Shown here in pieces: positions 8,365-16,065 of a DNA stretch of 64,000 nucleotides. Origin of the DNA: Neisseriaceae bacterium HSC-16F19. Lineage in GTDB: Bacteria; Pseudomonadota; Gammaproteobacteria; Burkholderiales; Neisseriaceae. The translations under genes and the position numbers were made by a program. The stretch is taken from contig NZ_JALJZY010000009.1 in assembly GCF_024171525.1 (NCBI RefSeq), forward strand, positions 1 to 64,000, given 5' to 3'. The notes beneath the pieces were generated by a model. The model was not told where the DNA came from. It was given only the letters and a program-made list of their open reading frames with translations, and ran no database searches. Position 1 is the first letter of the stretch, and each line of letters opens with the position of its first letter.

Positions 8365-8400
8365 CAAAACGCTGTTTTATTTGAGAAAATAGCGTTTTTT
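8365..8400 (+). terminator. Terminator after the NAD(P)-binding protein gene
   Basis: CAAAACGCTGTTTTA pairs imperfectly with GAAAATAGCGTTTTTT, a member of the recurrent AAACGCTGTTTTC hairpin family. Confidence 0.75.
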
Positions 8401-8504
8401 GGTTTTCAGGCAGCCTGAACGGGCTTGGGTTTGCAGGGTGTAATGCCCATTCAAAATAATATAAAAACATAAGTTTACTTTGATAAGGTACATTATCTTT
8501 CTCA

Positions 8505-8580
8505 AGATCCTGCGACTGCGCGCAGGATGACAGCAGTCCTGTCATTCTGCGCGTAGCGACAGCGAAGTCGCAGAATCTGT
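8505..8580. repeat. AGATCCTGCG intergenic inverted repeat
   Basis: Left arm AGATCCTGCGACTGCGCGCA and right arm ending GTCGCAGAATCT. Further copies lie at 22677-22749, 25652-25726 and, split by another element, 34544-34817; a half copy is at about 17080-17110. Confidence 0.7.
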
Positions 8581-8614
8581 TTTGTGTTTCCATTGGAGCG
8601 CCAGATCCAATAGA

Positions 8615-8748
8615 TATAGTCGACTAAAATAAGAATGAGACAAGGCAGCAAAAAAGCCGCGAGCGCAGCGAAGTCCCGTGGGACAGACAGTACAAATAGT
8701 ACGGCAAGGTGCAGCAACGCCGTATCATTCTTATTTTAAATGACTATA
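8615..8748 (+). mobile_element. Correia-like element
   Basis: 134 bp with ends TATAGTCGACTAAAATAAGA and TCTTATTTTAAATGACTATA. The core GACAAGGCAGC...CAGACAGTACAAATAGTACGGCAAGG...CAACGCCGTA matches the Correia core and carries an extra GC-rich insert (CGCGAGCGCAGCGAAGTCCC). Confidence 0.85.
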
Positions 8749-8766
8749 CATACTGACCGGAGACCT

Positions 8767-9897
8767 TCAGAAACCGCCCAACTCATCCACACCCAATTCC
8801 AAGCAGGGCAATGGCAGCTGCTTGTATGAATAAGGCTGGATACCCGAGGCACTGTACAGGCGTACGATATTGGCGATTTCTTTAAGCATGCGCGTGTTTT
8901 CGGCGCTGCTTCGCCCCTGCATGCGTAAAGTGATTTCAAACAGAAAGTTGACATGCGGATGCGGCTGAACGGCCAGGCAGAGGACGGCATGAGTAGGATT
9001 GAAAAAATCTCTATTGATGTTGGTGACAAAAGTACGGTAGCCGCGGATTTGCGGCCACGGCAACAGCAGGCTTTGGTCGCGCGGCATGCCGTATTGCCAA
9101 ATATGCAGACCTTGGGCATCGGCACGAATGGTTTCCGGTTGGCGGCACACCATGTATTCACGATGCCAGCTGTTCTGCGTTGCCCGCAGCATAATACCCA
9201 ATAACAACAACATAAAAGACGCCAAAAACAGGAAGACCACAAAACTTTCAGGATGCTTGAACAAACCTATGACAAAGGCTGTAATCATCGCCATCAGGAC
9301 TAAGGCAAGCAAGCCGATCAAACATCCCGGGCGGTAAAAAGGCAGATGCATCACCCATTCGTGTGAGCGGGTCAGTTCAAGTAAGGTTTGCTGTGGAAAA
9401 AACGGCTGCCGCGGCAAGACGCGCGTATTGATGGCCGCCGCTATCGCGCGTGCCTGCTGCAAACGGTAGCCGACACTGTTATCGGCCAGCTGCATATGCG
9501 ATACATCCAGCGCGAACCGTGCCAGCCCGCCATTGGATTTGCTATATATAATGTGTAGAGTTTGCTGTTTGTGCAAATATTCCTGTTCGAGCGCATAGGC
9601 ATAACGGCACTCTGCCCAAGTCAGACGGTATTCGCCGGTACGGAGCAAGCTGCGGTGGAGCAAGCTGCGGTGGCGCAAACGGATGCCTTGCCCGTCCAAA
9701 AGCAAAAATTCGCCCTGATACTTCAAAACCAGCACACGCCAGAGTTTGACTGCATTGACACCCACAAACAACAGCCACACTGCAAAGGCAAACCCGTTCA
9801 TGATGGGATAAACCCTGGCCATAAACACCAGCAACAACAGTAAAAATGCGGCATTGATCCAAACCGGGCGCCAGGATGTGCGAAAAGTGAAGCGCAT
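8767..9897 (-). CDS. Integral membrane protein of unknown function
   Basis: A 376-residue protein that I do not recognise. Hydrophobic segments near residues 15-35 and 37-55 and again near 190-215 and 220-240 suggest two membrane hairpins separated by a soluble stretch, with a C-terminal soluble domain of about 135 residues. A short internal duplication encodes HRSLLHRSLL (repeat near 9650-9673). It stands alone, upstream of nothing on its strand. The repeat-rich gap lies downstream. Confidence 0.65.
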   Translation of the reverse strand: MRFTFRTSWRPVWINAAFLLLLLVFMARVYPIMNGFAFAVWLLFVGVNAVKLWRVLVLKYQGEFLLLDGQGIRLRHRSLLHRSLLRTGEYRLTWAECRYAYALEQEYLHKQQTLHIIYSKSNGGLARFALDVSHMQLADNSVGYRLQQARAIAAAINTRVLPRQPFFPQQTLLELTRSHEWVMHLPFYRPGCLIGLLALVLMAMITAFVIGLFKHPESFVVFLFLASFMLLLLGIMLRATQNSWHREYMVCRQPETIRADAQGLHIWQYGMPRDQSLLLPWPQIRGYRTFVTNINRDFFNPTHAVLCLAVQPHPHVNFLFEITLRMQGRSSAENTRMLKEIANIVRLYSASGIQPYSYKQLPLPCLELGVDELGGF

Positions 9898-9949
9898 GCT
9901 TATCGGGCAGAAAAAGTGGGCAGATTTGCGTTAGGACAGGCAGCCATTT

Positions 9950-10342
9950 CTAAGCCTTGATAATAAACGGCAACCCGTATTCATGAATACGCGCATCGGC
10001 GCTTAAGAAATGCAGGTTCTCCACTTGTGCCTGTGCCAGCAGCAAGCGGTCAAACGGATCTTTGTGCAGCATAGGCAGGGCGGCGGATTGGGTGATGTGC
10101 GGCAGCTGTATCGGTAATTCACGGCAGCCGACGCTGAGCAAACCTTTGTGCAGCAGTGCCGCATCCACAGCAAAATCAGATTTGCCCAAGCCGGATTTGA
10201 TGGCGATTTCCCACAGACTGACCAAGCTGAAATACAGCTCGTTGGCGAAATCATCCAGCAAGGCTACGGACAAAGGGGAGAGTTTGTGCTTTTCATCAAA
10301 AGCCAGCCACAAGAGCACATGGGTGTCCATCAAAATCTTCAT
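9950..10342 (-). CDS. PIN-domain toxin (VapC-like)
   Basis: A 130-residue PIN ribonuclease. Candidate metal-binding acids are Asp6 (ILMDTHVLLWL), Glu45 (SLWEIAIK), Asp98 (HKDPFDRLL) and Asp116 (LSADARI). The HKDPFDR segment is typical of the PIN group paired with Phd-type antitoxins. Its ATG overlaps the antitoxin stop codon (ATGA, 10339-10342), so the pair is translationally coupled. The expected role is cleavage of RNA when the labile antitoxin is lost; the target is not predictable. Confidence 0.85.
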   Translation of the reverse strand: MKILMDTHVLLWLAFDEKHKLSPLSVALLDDFANELYFSLVSLWEIAIKSGLGKSDFAVDAALLHKGLLSVGCRELPIQLPHITQSAALPMLHKDPFDRLLLAQAQVENLHFLSADARIHEYGLPFIIKA

Positions 10343-10596
10343 GTCCCGTCGCCCCCGAACAGCACCTGAATTTCATCGGCAAACAAGGTATCGAAATCAT
10401 CGGGCACGTTTTGCTTGGGCATAAAGCCGAAACGGCTGGCAGGCAGGTCATCGTCCAAGGGCACGATTTTCACCTGCGGCTTGCCGGCTTTGGCAATAAT
10501 CACCGGCGTATGCAGGGTTTTGACTTCTTCGATAATGCGCGACAAATGAGTTTTGGCTTCGTGGATGTTGATTTGCTGAATATCGGTGGGCGGCAT
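10339..10596 (-). CDS. Phd/YefM-type antitoxin
   Basis: I choose ATG 10596 because GGAG lies 6 bases upstream; a TTG at 10608 is in frame but would overlap that site. The 85-residue protein opens MPPTDIQQINIHEAKTHLSR, a Phd/YefM DNA-binding N-terminus (VNIHEAKTHLSRL-like). A disordered acidic C-terminus (DDDLPAS...DEIQVLF) probably wraps the toxin. It is the first gene of the module and should autorepress it. Confidence 0.85.
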   Translation of the reverse strand: MPPTDIQQINIHEAKTHLSRIIEEVKTLHTPVIIAKAGKPQVKIVPLDDDLPASRFGFMPKQNVPDDFDTLFADEIQVLFGGDGT

Positions 10597-10646
10597 GGCA
10601 GTCTCCAAGCTTAGTTCAGGTGCTTAGTTTAACATAGTCAGATTGC

Positions 10647-10715
10647 GTAGGTTGGGTCGTAGACCCAACGTTTCTAAAAGTCCTGACAAGTGTTGGGTCT
10701 GGCGACCCAACCTAC
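10647..10715. repeat. GTAGGTTGGGTC inverted repeat
   Basis: GTAGGTTGGGTC and GACCCAACCTAC face each other, each followed or preceded by its own small palindrome (GGGTCGTAGACCC). It belongs to the GTAGG-ended intergenic palindromes scattered through the window. Confidence 0.65.
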
Positions 10716-10761
10716 GGCATTACTGATATTTTTACTTTAGATTTAATTTTTTAATGGATAT

Positions 10762-10797
10762 AAAAGCGCCGTTCTCATGTGAAAACAGCGCTTTTTT
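10762..10797. terminator. Terminator hairpin before acuI end
   Basis: AAAAGCGCCGTTCTC pairs with GAAAACAGCGCTTTT (two mismatches) followed by T residues. It could serve the leftward acuI gene. Confidence 0.55.
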
Positions 10798-10843
10798 TGT
10801 TTGTTGGCTCAAGCATGTTTTCAGGCAGCCTGAAGCCACATCA

Positions 10844-11824
10844 TTAAATCTTCACCACCACCCGCCCGCGGATTTCGCCTTTGAGCAGTTTGCCCGCGTA
10901 TTCAAGGGCATCGGCCAGCGGGATTTCGGCGCTGCTGATGCGTGCCAGCAAGGCCGGGTCGGTGTGTTCGGCCAAGAGCTGCCAGGCGCGGCGGCGTTGC
11001 GGCATGGGGCAGGTCACGCTGTCTATGCCTTGCAGGGCAATGCCGCGCAAGATAAACGGCGCCACAGTGGCAGGAAAATCCATGCCTTGCGCCAAACCGC
11101 AGGCCGCCACCACGCCGTGGGTATAGGTGCTGGCGCAGACATTGGCGAGCGTGTGGCTGCCGACGCTGTCAACCGCTGCCGCCCAACGCTCTTTCATCAG
11201 CGGTTTGCCCGGTACGCCCAATTCGGCGCGGTCTATGATGTCGCGGGCGCCCAGCGTGCGCAGATAATCCTGCTCACTCGGACGGCCGGTGCTGGCGATG
11301 ACGTGATAACCCAGCTTGGCCAGCAAGGCGGTGGCAAAACTGCCGACACCGCCGTTGGCGCCGGTCACCAATACCGGACCATGCGCGGGAGTGATGCCGT
11401 GGTCTTGCACCGCCAACACCGCCAGCGCGGCGGTATAACCGGCAGTGCCGACGGCCATGGCCTGGGCGGCGCTGATATTGTGCGGCAGCGGCAGCAGCCA
11501 CTCGCTTTTCACGCGTGCTTTTTCCGCCAGGCCGCCCCAATGGGTTTCGCCTATGCCCCAGCCGTTGAGCAAGACCGCATCACCGGGCTGGAAGGCATCG
11601 CTGGCGCTTTCCAGCACCGTACCCGCCAGATCTATGCCCGCCACCATGGGGAAGCGGCGCACCACCGGCGACAGGCCGGTAATCGCCAGCGCATCTTTGT
11701 AATTGAGGGTAGAATGGGTGACTTGCACCAATACGTCGCCTTCGGGCAGTTGGGCTTCGTCGATGTCGGTGAGCGCGGCACGGTATTGGCCGTCGTTTTG
11801 GGTGATGAGCAGGGCTTTGAACAT
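10844..11824 (-). CDS. acuI: Acrylyl-CoA reductase (NADPH), AcuI/YhdH family
   Basis: A 326-residue medium-chain dehydrogenase/reductase of the YhdH/AcuI subgroup. It shows the start MFKALLITQNDGQYRA, the substrate-side motif STLNYKDALAITG, LNGWGIGETHWGG, and the Rossmann segment VTGANGGVGSFA (about 151-162). Family members reduce toxic acryloyl-CoA to propionyl-CoA with NADPH. No zinc ligands are expected and none are seen. A poorly G+C-balanced spacer separates it from the small membrane protein upstream. Confidence 0.88.
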   Translation of the reverse strand: MFKALLITQNDGQYRAALTDIDEAQLPEGDVLVQVTHSTLNYKDALAITGLSPVVRRFPMVAGIDLAGTVLESASDAFQPGDAVLLNGWGIGETHWGGLAEKARVKSEWLLPLPHNISAAQAMAVGTAGYTAALAVLAVQDHGITPAHGPVLVTGANGGVGSFATALLAKLGYHVIASTGRPSEQDYLRTLGARDIIDRAELGVPGKPLMKERWAAAVDSVGSHTLANVCASTYTHGVVAACGLAQGMDFPATVAPFILRGIALQGIDSVTCPMPQRRRAWQLLAEHTDPALLARISSAEIPLADALEYAGKLLKGEIRGRVVVKI

Positions 11825-11922
11825 GGTTTTCTCCCGGGTAGATAGGGGTGGGGTGAGGCATTAGGGCACATCATCCGCTTCAGGCTGCCTGAAAAACAGC
11901 ATGCACGCAATGCCCATGCGCT

Positions 11923-12249
11923 CTAAAACAATATCTGCTGCACAATGGCCATAAAAGTGCCGCCGAAAGAACAGATAATCCCCAGCATAAAAATCTGCAA
12001 AGTACGGAAATAATAGGCGCGTTCGCGGTTGCCGGGAACGCGGTTGTTGAGTATCCGGTACAGGGCAACCAGCAGCAGAACAATGCCGATAAAAAAGCCG
12101 ACGGCAATAAACCAGTCGCTGATATGGACCACGGTGCGGTCGGCACTGGGCTCGGTGACCCAACGTCCCATAAAGGCGAGCACAAAGCCCAGAATAATAC
12201 CGATGGCGGTCACCATCGGCGCGCGGAAACTGTCGATTCTACTGTTCAT
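11923..12249 (-). CDS. Small membrane protein, unknown function
   Basis: A 108-residue protein with three predicted membrane helices (about residues 12-30, 45-65 and 84-105). Conserved-looking polar pieces WVTEPSADRTVVHISDW and NNRVPGNRERAYYFR link them. I do not recognise a family. It is transcribed in the same direction as acuI about 100 bp upstream of it, with an uptake sequence between, so a shared transcript is uncertain. Confidence 0.65.
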   Translation of the reverse strand: MNSRIDSFRAPMVTAIGIILGFVLAFMGRWVTEPSADRTVVHISDWFIAVGFFIGIVLLLVALYRILNNRVPGNRERAYYFRTLQIFMLGIICSFGGTFMAIVQQILF

Positions 12250-12491
12250 GTCGGTTCGTATGTGTCGGGAAGATTGTTTGCTTAATCAATGGAAACGAGG
12301 CCGTGCTTATGTGGCAAGGCGCTGCCTATTTTAAATCATGGATTTTTAAAATCAATTCGATAAGATACGTTTTACTTTGGCTTTTGGTGCGTGTAACCGC
12401 CGGAGGGTGGCACGGAATAGGGATAATACAGCATTGCTGCGCCCTAAAGTATTGAGCAAAAACCATTTGCCCGGCTGCCGCGACCTTGTTA

Positions 12492-12510
12492 AGATATACG
12501 AAACGTATCT
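12492..12510. promoter_or_regulatory. Putative VapB operator
   Basis: The imperfect palindrome AGATATACGAAACGTATCT lies 8 bp upstream of the AAAGGAG of the antitoxin gene, as expected for an autoregulated toxin-antitoxin promoter. Confidence 0.5.
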
Positions 12511-12528
12511 ATTTAAAGGAGTACTGCC

Positions 12529-12771
12529 ATGGCCACAGCAAAACTGTTTTGGAGCGGCAATTCGCAAGCCGTGCGCCTGCCCAAGGAGTTTCGGTTTGAA
12601 GGCAGGCTGGTCAATATCCGTAAGCAGGGCAAGCAGGTCATTATTGAGCCTATCAGCGAAGACTGGGGCTGGCTGGATGATTTGCCCGCATTTGACCACA
12701 GTATGGCGCAAGTCATTGATGAACTGCGTCAGGAACCGGAGCAGGAGCGGGATTGGGGAGACGGGGCGTGA
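12529..12771 (+). CDS. vapB: VapB-type antitoxin (AbrB fold)
   Basis: An 80-residue protein beginning MATAKLFWSGNSQAVRLPKE, the swapped-hairpin AbrB/SpoVT DNA-binding domain of VapB antitoxins. An acidic, Trp-containing tail (WGWLDDLPAFD...EQERDWGD) probably masks the toxin. AAAGGAG precedes the start by 7 bases. It overlaps the toxin gene by 4 bp (GTGA). Confidence 0.88.
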   Translation: MATAKLFWSGNSQAVRLPKEFRFEGRLVNIRKQGKQVIIEPISEDWGWLDDLPAFDHSMAQVIDELRQEPEQERDWGDGA

Positions 12772-13163
12772 AGTATTTGCTGGATACCAACGCGGTGATT
12801 GCCATCAGCAACAAACACCCGACGATGATGGCCCGTTTGCACCAATACCGCCCCAGTGATTTTGCCCTGTCCAGTATTGTCTATTTTGAGTTGGCTTTCG
12901 GTGCCTACAACAGCCGGAAAGTGGCACAGAATGTGCAGACGCTGGAACAGCTGCCGTTTGAAATCCTGCCTTTTAATCAGCAAGACGCATATCAAGCCGG
13001 GCAAATTCGTGCCGAGTTGAAACGCCGGGGTACGCCCATAGGCGCATATGATGTACTGCTGGCGGGGCAGGCCGTGGCACAGGAGCTGGTTTTGATTACC
13101 CACAATACCCAGGAGTTTGCCCGGGTGGCGGGTTTGCGTTTTGAAGACTGGCAGAACGGGTGA
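12768..13163 (+). CDS. vapC: VapC ribonuclease toxin (PIN domain)
   Basis: I use GTG 12768, which overlaps the vapB stop and has GGGGAG 7 bases upstream; an in-frame TTG at 12753 would lack a ribosome-binding site. The 131-residue protein has PIN acids Asp6 (LLDTNAV), Glu41 (YFELAFGAY) and Asp95 (IGAYDVLLAG), with the YDVLLAGQA and LVLITHNTQEFARV signatures of VapC that cleave initiator tRNA or rRNA. The order vapB-vapC is the standard one. Confidence 0.9.
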   Translation: MKYLLDTNAVIAISNKHPTMMARLHQYRPSDFALSSIVYFELAFGAYNSRKVAQNVQTLEQLPFEILPFNQQDAYQAGQIRAELKRRGTPIGAYDVLLAGQAVAQELVLITHNTQEFARVAGLRFEDWQNG

Positions 13164-13190
13164 TTTTGCGGCTGCGTGACAATATTGCTC

Positions 13191-13227
13191 AAAACGCTGT
13201 TTTCAATCACGAAAACAGCGTTTTTTT
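13191..13227. terminator. Bidirectional terminator between vapC and the PACE gene
   Basis: AAAACGCTGTTTTC/GAAAACAGCGTTTT with T run, perfect stem, between convergent genes. Confidence 0.85.
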
Positions 13228-13228
13228 A

Positions 13229-13645
13229 TCACGCGCCGGTTTGGATAAAGCGCAGCCGCAACACATCATAAGCCCAGTTAAACACCAGTGCATACAGGGT
13301 AATCAGCACGGTCAGGCCGATGTCTGCCCACAGCGCCTGCCACAGGGTCAGTTGCAGCAGATAGGCCAAAACCGGCACGGTAAAGAGCAGCAGCCCGGCT
13401 TCAAACGCCAGGGTGTGGCCGATACGCAGTTGCAGGCTGCGCTGCTCGCGTTTGCCGGTAAATACCTTGTCGAAAAAGTAGTTGAACACAAAATTCCACA
13501 CCATGGCCATCACGGCCATGACCACGCTGGCGCCGATGGCGGTGGCGGCGGTGTTGCTGCTGAATACCAGCACCGCACTGCTGGCCACGGCCACGGCGCC
13601 CACTTCAAACAGCACGGCATGCAACAGACGTTCGCTTAAATTCAT
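13229..13645 (-). CDS. PACE-family multidrug efflux transporter
   Basis: A 138-residue inner-membrane protein made of two tandem bacterial transmembrane pair repeats, four helices in all. The repeat signatures are visible twice: RLLHAVLFE with the conserved membrane Glu14, then WNFVFNYFFD; and RIGHTLAFEAGLLL, then ALVFNWAYD. PACE proteins such as AceI expel chlorhexidine and other biocides by proton exchange. It is divergent from a LysR gene 93 bp away, matching the common PACE/LysR arrangement. Confidence 0.88.
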   Translation of the reverse strand: MNLSERLLHAVLFEVGAVAVASSAVLVFSSNTAATAIGASVVMAVMAMVWNFVFNYFFDKVFTGKREQRSLQLRIGHTLAFEAGLLLFTVPVLAYLLQLTLWQALWADIGLTVLITLYALVFNWAYDVLRLRFIQTGA

Positions 13646-13738
13646 AGTAGGTGCTCCCGAAAAACAGAGCGCCGATTATGCTTGGAAACAGAGTGGTGCC
13701 CAAGTTAGAATCCATCACCAATCATGATGGAGTGGGCA

Positions 13739-14635
13739 ATGTACAGTTTGGAGCAATGGCGTATTTTCTTAAGCGTGTGCGAAACCGGTTCGTTTTCCGC
13801 CAGCGCCCGCCAATTGGGGCGGGTGCAGTCGGGCATCAGTCAGGCGGTGGCCAATCTGGAAATCGATGTGGGACAGGAATTGTTTGACCGCAGTGCCCAC
13901 AAGCCGGTGCTGACCCCGGCAGGCCGTGCTTTGCTGCCTTTGGCACAGGCGCTGATGCTGCAGAAAAACCAGCTCGACCAGAAAATTGATGCCTTGGCGC
14001 GTGCTCAAGAGAGCGAATTGACGCTGGTGTGTGACGACAGCCTGCTGGGGGCGGCGCTGTTGGGTGAGATACACCGGCTGGGTGCGCAATATCCCATCAC
14101 AAATTTTAATATCTTGGCCGCGTCCACGTTTGAAGCGGAAGAGATGGTCGGCGCCGGGCGGGCGCAGCTGGGGCTGGTGTATTTAAGCAGTGATTTTAAA
14201 AACGACTTCGATTTTGTCCTGCTCGGCCACCGCCCGGTGCTGACCGTGGTGTCGCCGCAGCATGCTTTGGCGCAGACGGATGGGCGCATCAGCGCCGAAG
14301 TGCTCAAGGCGCACCGCCAGCTGGTGTATCAGGACCGGCAGCAGCGCGAGCTGTGGTTTAGCGACCGCATCAGCGCGCAGTTTTGTTATGCCAACAGCCA
14401 CACGGTGTTGCTGGACATGGCCAAACAGGGCATGGGCTGGACGGTGATACCGGATTTGCTCGCCGATGCGGCGGTGGAGGCAGGCGAATTGGTGGTGCTG
14501 GATTTGGATTTTGAAAGCAGCGACGTGTTTGTGCCCGTCGGCACCCTGGTGTCGCGCAGTCATCCGCAAGGGCCGGTGTTGCACGCATTATTGCAGGTGT
14601 TCAGGCGGTTTTTCAGGCAGCCTGAAAAACAGTGA
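13739..14635 (+). CDS. LysR-family regulator, divergent to the PACE pump
   Basis: I choose ATG 13739 (MYSLEQWRIFLSVCETGSFS) because GGAG 13729-13732 lies 6 bases upstream; two earlier ATGs overlap that site. The 298-residue protein has the LysR helix-turn-helix and effector domain. The last codons are supplied by an uptake sequence (TTTCAGGCAGCCTGAAAA reads FRQPEK), and the stop overlaps a truncated LysE gene on the other strand. It probably controls the pump gene. Confidence 0.88.
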   Translation: MYSLEQWRIFLSVCETGSFSASARQLGRVQSGISQAVANLEIDVGQELFDRSAHKPVLTPAGRALLPLAQALMLQKNQLDQKIDALARAQESELTLVCDDSLLGAALLGEIHRLGAQYPITNFNILAASTFEAEEMVGAGRAQLGLVYLSSDFKNDFDFVLLGHRPVLTVVSPQHALAQTDGRISAEVLKAHRQLVYQDRQQRELWFSDRISAQFCYANSHTVLLDMAKQGMGWTVIPDLLADAAVEAGELVVLDLDFESSDVFVPVGTLVSRSHPQGPVLHALLQVFRRFFRQPEKQ

Positions 14636-14823
14636 TTTGCTCCAGCAGCAGCGATACCGCCACCAGCATCATGGCCACACCGGACAGGCGGCTGATGCCG
14701 CGGGCCCAATGCGGACGGCGGCGGATGGCTGCGCCCACACCGAAAGCCAACACGGGATACAGCAGCGCGCAATTGGCCAGATGGGCTAAGCCCAAGGTGA
14801 AAATCTGTGCCGGAACGGGCCAA
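14613..14823 (-). pseudogene. C-terminal fragment of a LysE/RhtB exporter gene
   Basis: About 70 codons encode VPAQIFTLGLAHLANCALLY and on through FGVGAAIRRRP, ISRLSGVAMM and SLLLEQITVF to a stop codon. This is the end of a LysE-family amino-acid exporter (normally about 205 residues). The upstream two-thirds are missing, and the sequence passes straight into a different broken gene at about 14823. It cannot make a full transporter. Confidence 0.8.
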
Positions 14824-14973
14824 ATTTCCGGTCTGATAGCCTATGGCGTGGCTTTTCTGGCCAACCCGGATTTGCCCAAACGTTTTGAGTTGGACGCCGA
14901 ATTGAATCAGGCCGACCGCAATACCATGTTTGGCGGTGGCGAGCAGGGGTATATTGATTATCCGAGCTTGTAA
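14824..14973 (+). pseudogene. C-terminal fragment of an old-yellow-enzyme gene
   Basis: About 49 codons read ISGLIAYGVAFLANPDLPKR, then ELDAELNQADRNTMFGGGEQ and GYIDYPSL before the stop codon. This is the C-terminal signature of NemA/OYE-type alkene reductases (about 360 residues). Nothing upstream encodes the flavin-binding barrel. It abuts the LysE remnant, so two unrelated genes were cut and joined here. Confidence 0.8.
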
Positions 14974-14985
14974 TACGGTTGATAA

Positions 14986-15022
14986 AAAAACGCTGTTTTC
15001 CTTGTGGAAAACAGCGTTTTTA
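14986..15022. terminator. Bidirectional terminator
   Basis: AAAAACGCTGTTTTCC/GGAAAACAGCGTTTTT, a perfect hairpin with the same sequence as the one at 16931-16966. Confidence 0.85.
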
Positions 15023-15026
15023 ATTT

Positions 15027-15968
15027 TCAGGCAGCCTGAAACTGTTTACGCCATTGTTTGGGGCTGATGCCGTAACGTTGTTGAAAATGCGCCCGAAAAG
15101 CAGCGGCGCTGCCGAAGCCGCTTTGTTCGGCAATATGCTCAATCGGCAGGGATGAGTTTTCCAATAGCTCCAGACTGTGCGCCAGCCGTTCCAATATCAG
15201 CCATTGGCTGAAACTGGTGCCGGTGGCTTTGTGAAAATGACGGGTGAAGCTGCGGCGGCTCATGGCCAGCTGTGCGGCTATATTGTCGATGCGGTAGACC
15301 TGTTGCGGATTTTGGCGGATTTGGTCCAGCAGTGCGCTGATGTCGTTGTTTTTGCGGTCTATGGGCATGGGCGCTTCGATGTATTGCGCTTGGCCGCCTT
15401 CGCGGTGCGGCGGTACCACCATAATGCGGGCAATTTTGTTGGCGATGCGGCTGCCGTGGTATTTGCGTACGATATGCAGGCAGCAGTCCAAGCTGGCGGC
15501 AGTGCCGGCCGAAGTGATGATTCGGCCTTCGTCCACATACAGGGCATTGCTGTCGAGCGCGACACGGGGAAAGCGGCGGCTGAAATCCTGCTCGCCCAGC
15601 CAGTGGGTGGCGGCGCGTTTGCCGTCCAGCAAACCGCAATAGGCCAGCGCATAGGCACCGTAGCACAAGCCCACCAGGGTGGCGCCGCGCGCATAAGCGG
15701 CGCACAGGGCTGCCTGAAAGGCCGTATCGGGCGGCTGCGTCACATCGTGCCAACCGGCCACAATAAGCATATCCATTTCAGGCAGCCGTTCCAAGCCGCC
15801 GTCGGTGGGCACGGTTACGGCAGCCGCATCAAGGCTGGCGGTATGCAGCACATACAGTTCAAACAGTTTTTGTCCGGGGATCAGGTCGCCAAACACCATA
15901 TGCGGCACGGAAAAATGAAACAGGGGGATGCGCGGGTGAAACAGCAGCGCGATTTTGGGAACAGACAT
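15027..15968 (-). CDS. GlxA/FtrA-type AraC-family regulator
   Basis: A 313-residue protein. An N-terminal DJ-1/PfpI-like amidotransferase domain (about 1-185) carries LVGLCYGAYALAYCGLLDG, and a C-terminal AraC DNA-binding domain (about 215-310) carries MSRRSFTRHFHKATG and IAEQSGFGSAAAFRAHFQQR. Such proteins sense small molecules and activate metabolic genes. It is divergent from the metallo-beta-lactamase-fold protein gene (98 bp). The target is not known; the neighbour is a candidate. Confidence 0.88.
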   Translation of the reverse strand: MSVPKIALLFHPRIPLFHFSVPHMVFGDLIPGQKLFELYVLHTASLDAAAVTVPTDGGLERLPEMDMLIVAGWHDVTQPPDTAFQAALCAAYARGATLVGLCYGAYALAYCGLLDGKRAATHWLGEQDFSRRFPRVALDSNALYVDEGRIITSAGTAASLDCCLHIVRKYHGSRIANKIARIMVVPPHREGGQAQYIEAPMPIDRKNNDISALLDQIRQNPQQVYRIDNIAAQLAMSRRSFTRHFHKATGTSFSQWLILERLAHSLELLENSSLPIEHIAEQSGFGSAAAFRAHFQQRYGISPKQWRKQFQAA

Positions 15969-16065
15969 GATTTGGCCCGATTATTGCGTTTGTTGGCATA
16001 CGGGCCACTATACCGATTTTGCCGAGCCGCTACAATGCGCACATTAACGACCCACACATAAGGCA

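Larger units (their letters stand above)
8332..8766. other. Intergenic gap holding a terminator and three repeats
   Basis: It contains a terminator hairpin (8365-8400), an uptake sequence near 8406-8418, the AGATCCTGCG repeat (8505-8580) and a Correia-like element (8615-8748). No gene is supported. Confidence 0.7.

Noticed and set aside
10754..11845. Open frame opposite acuI
   Set aside because: The reverse strand encodes a full AcuI with all family motifs; the opposite translation is low-complexity.
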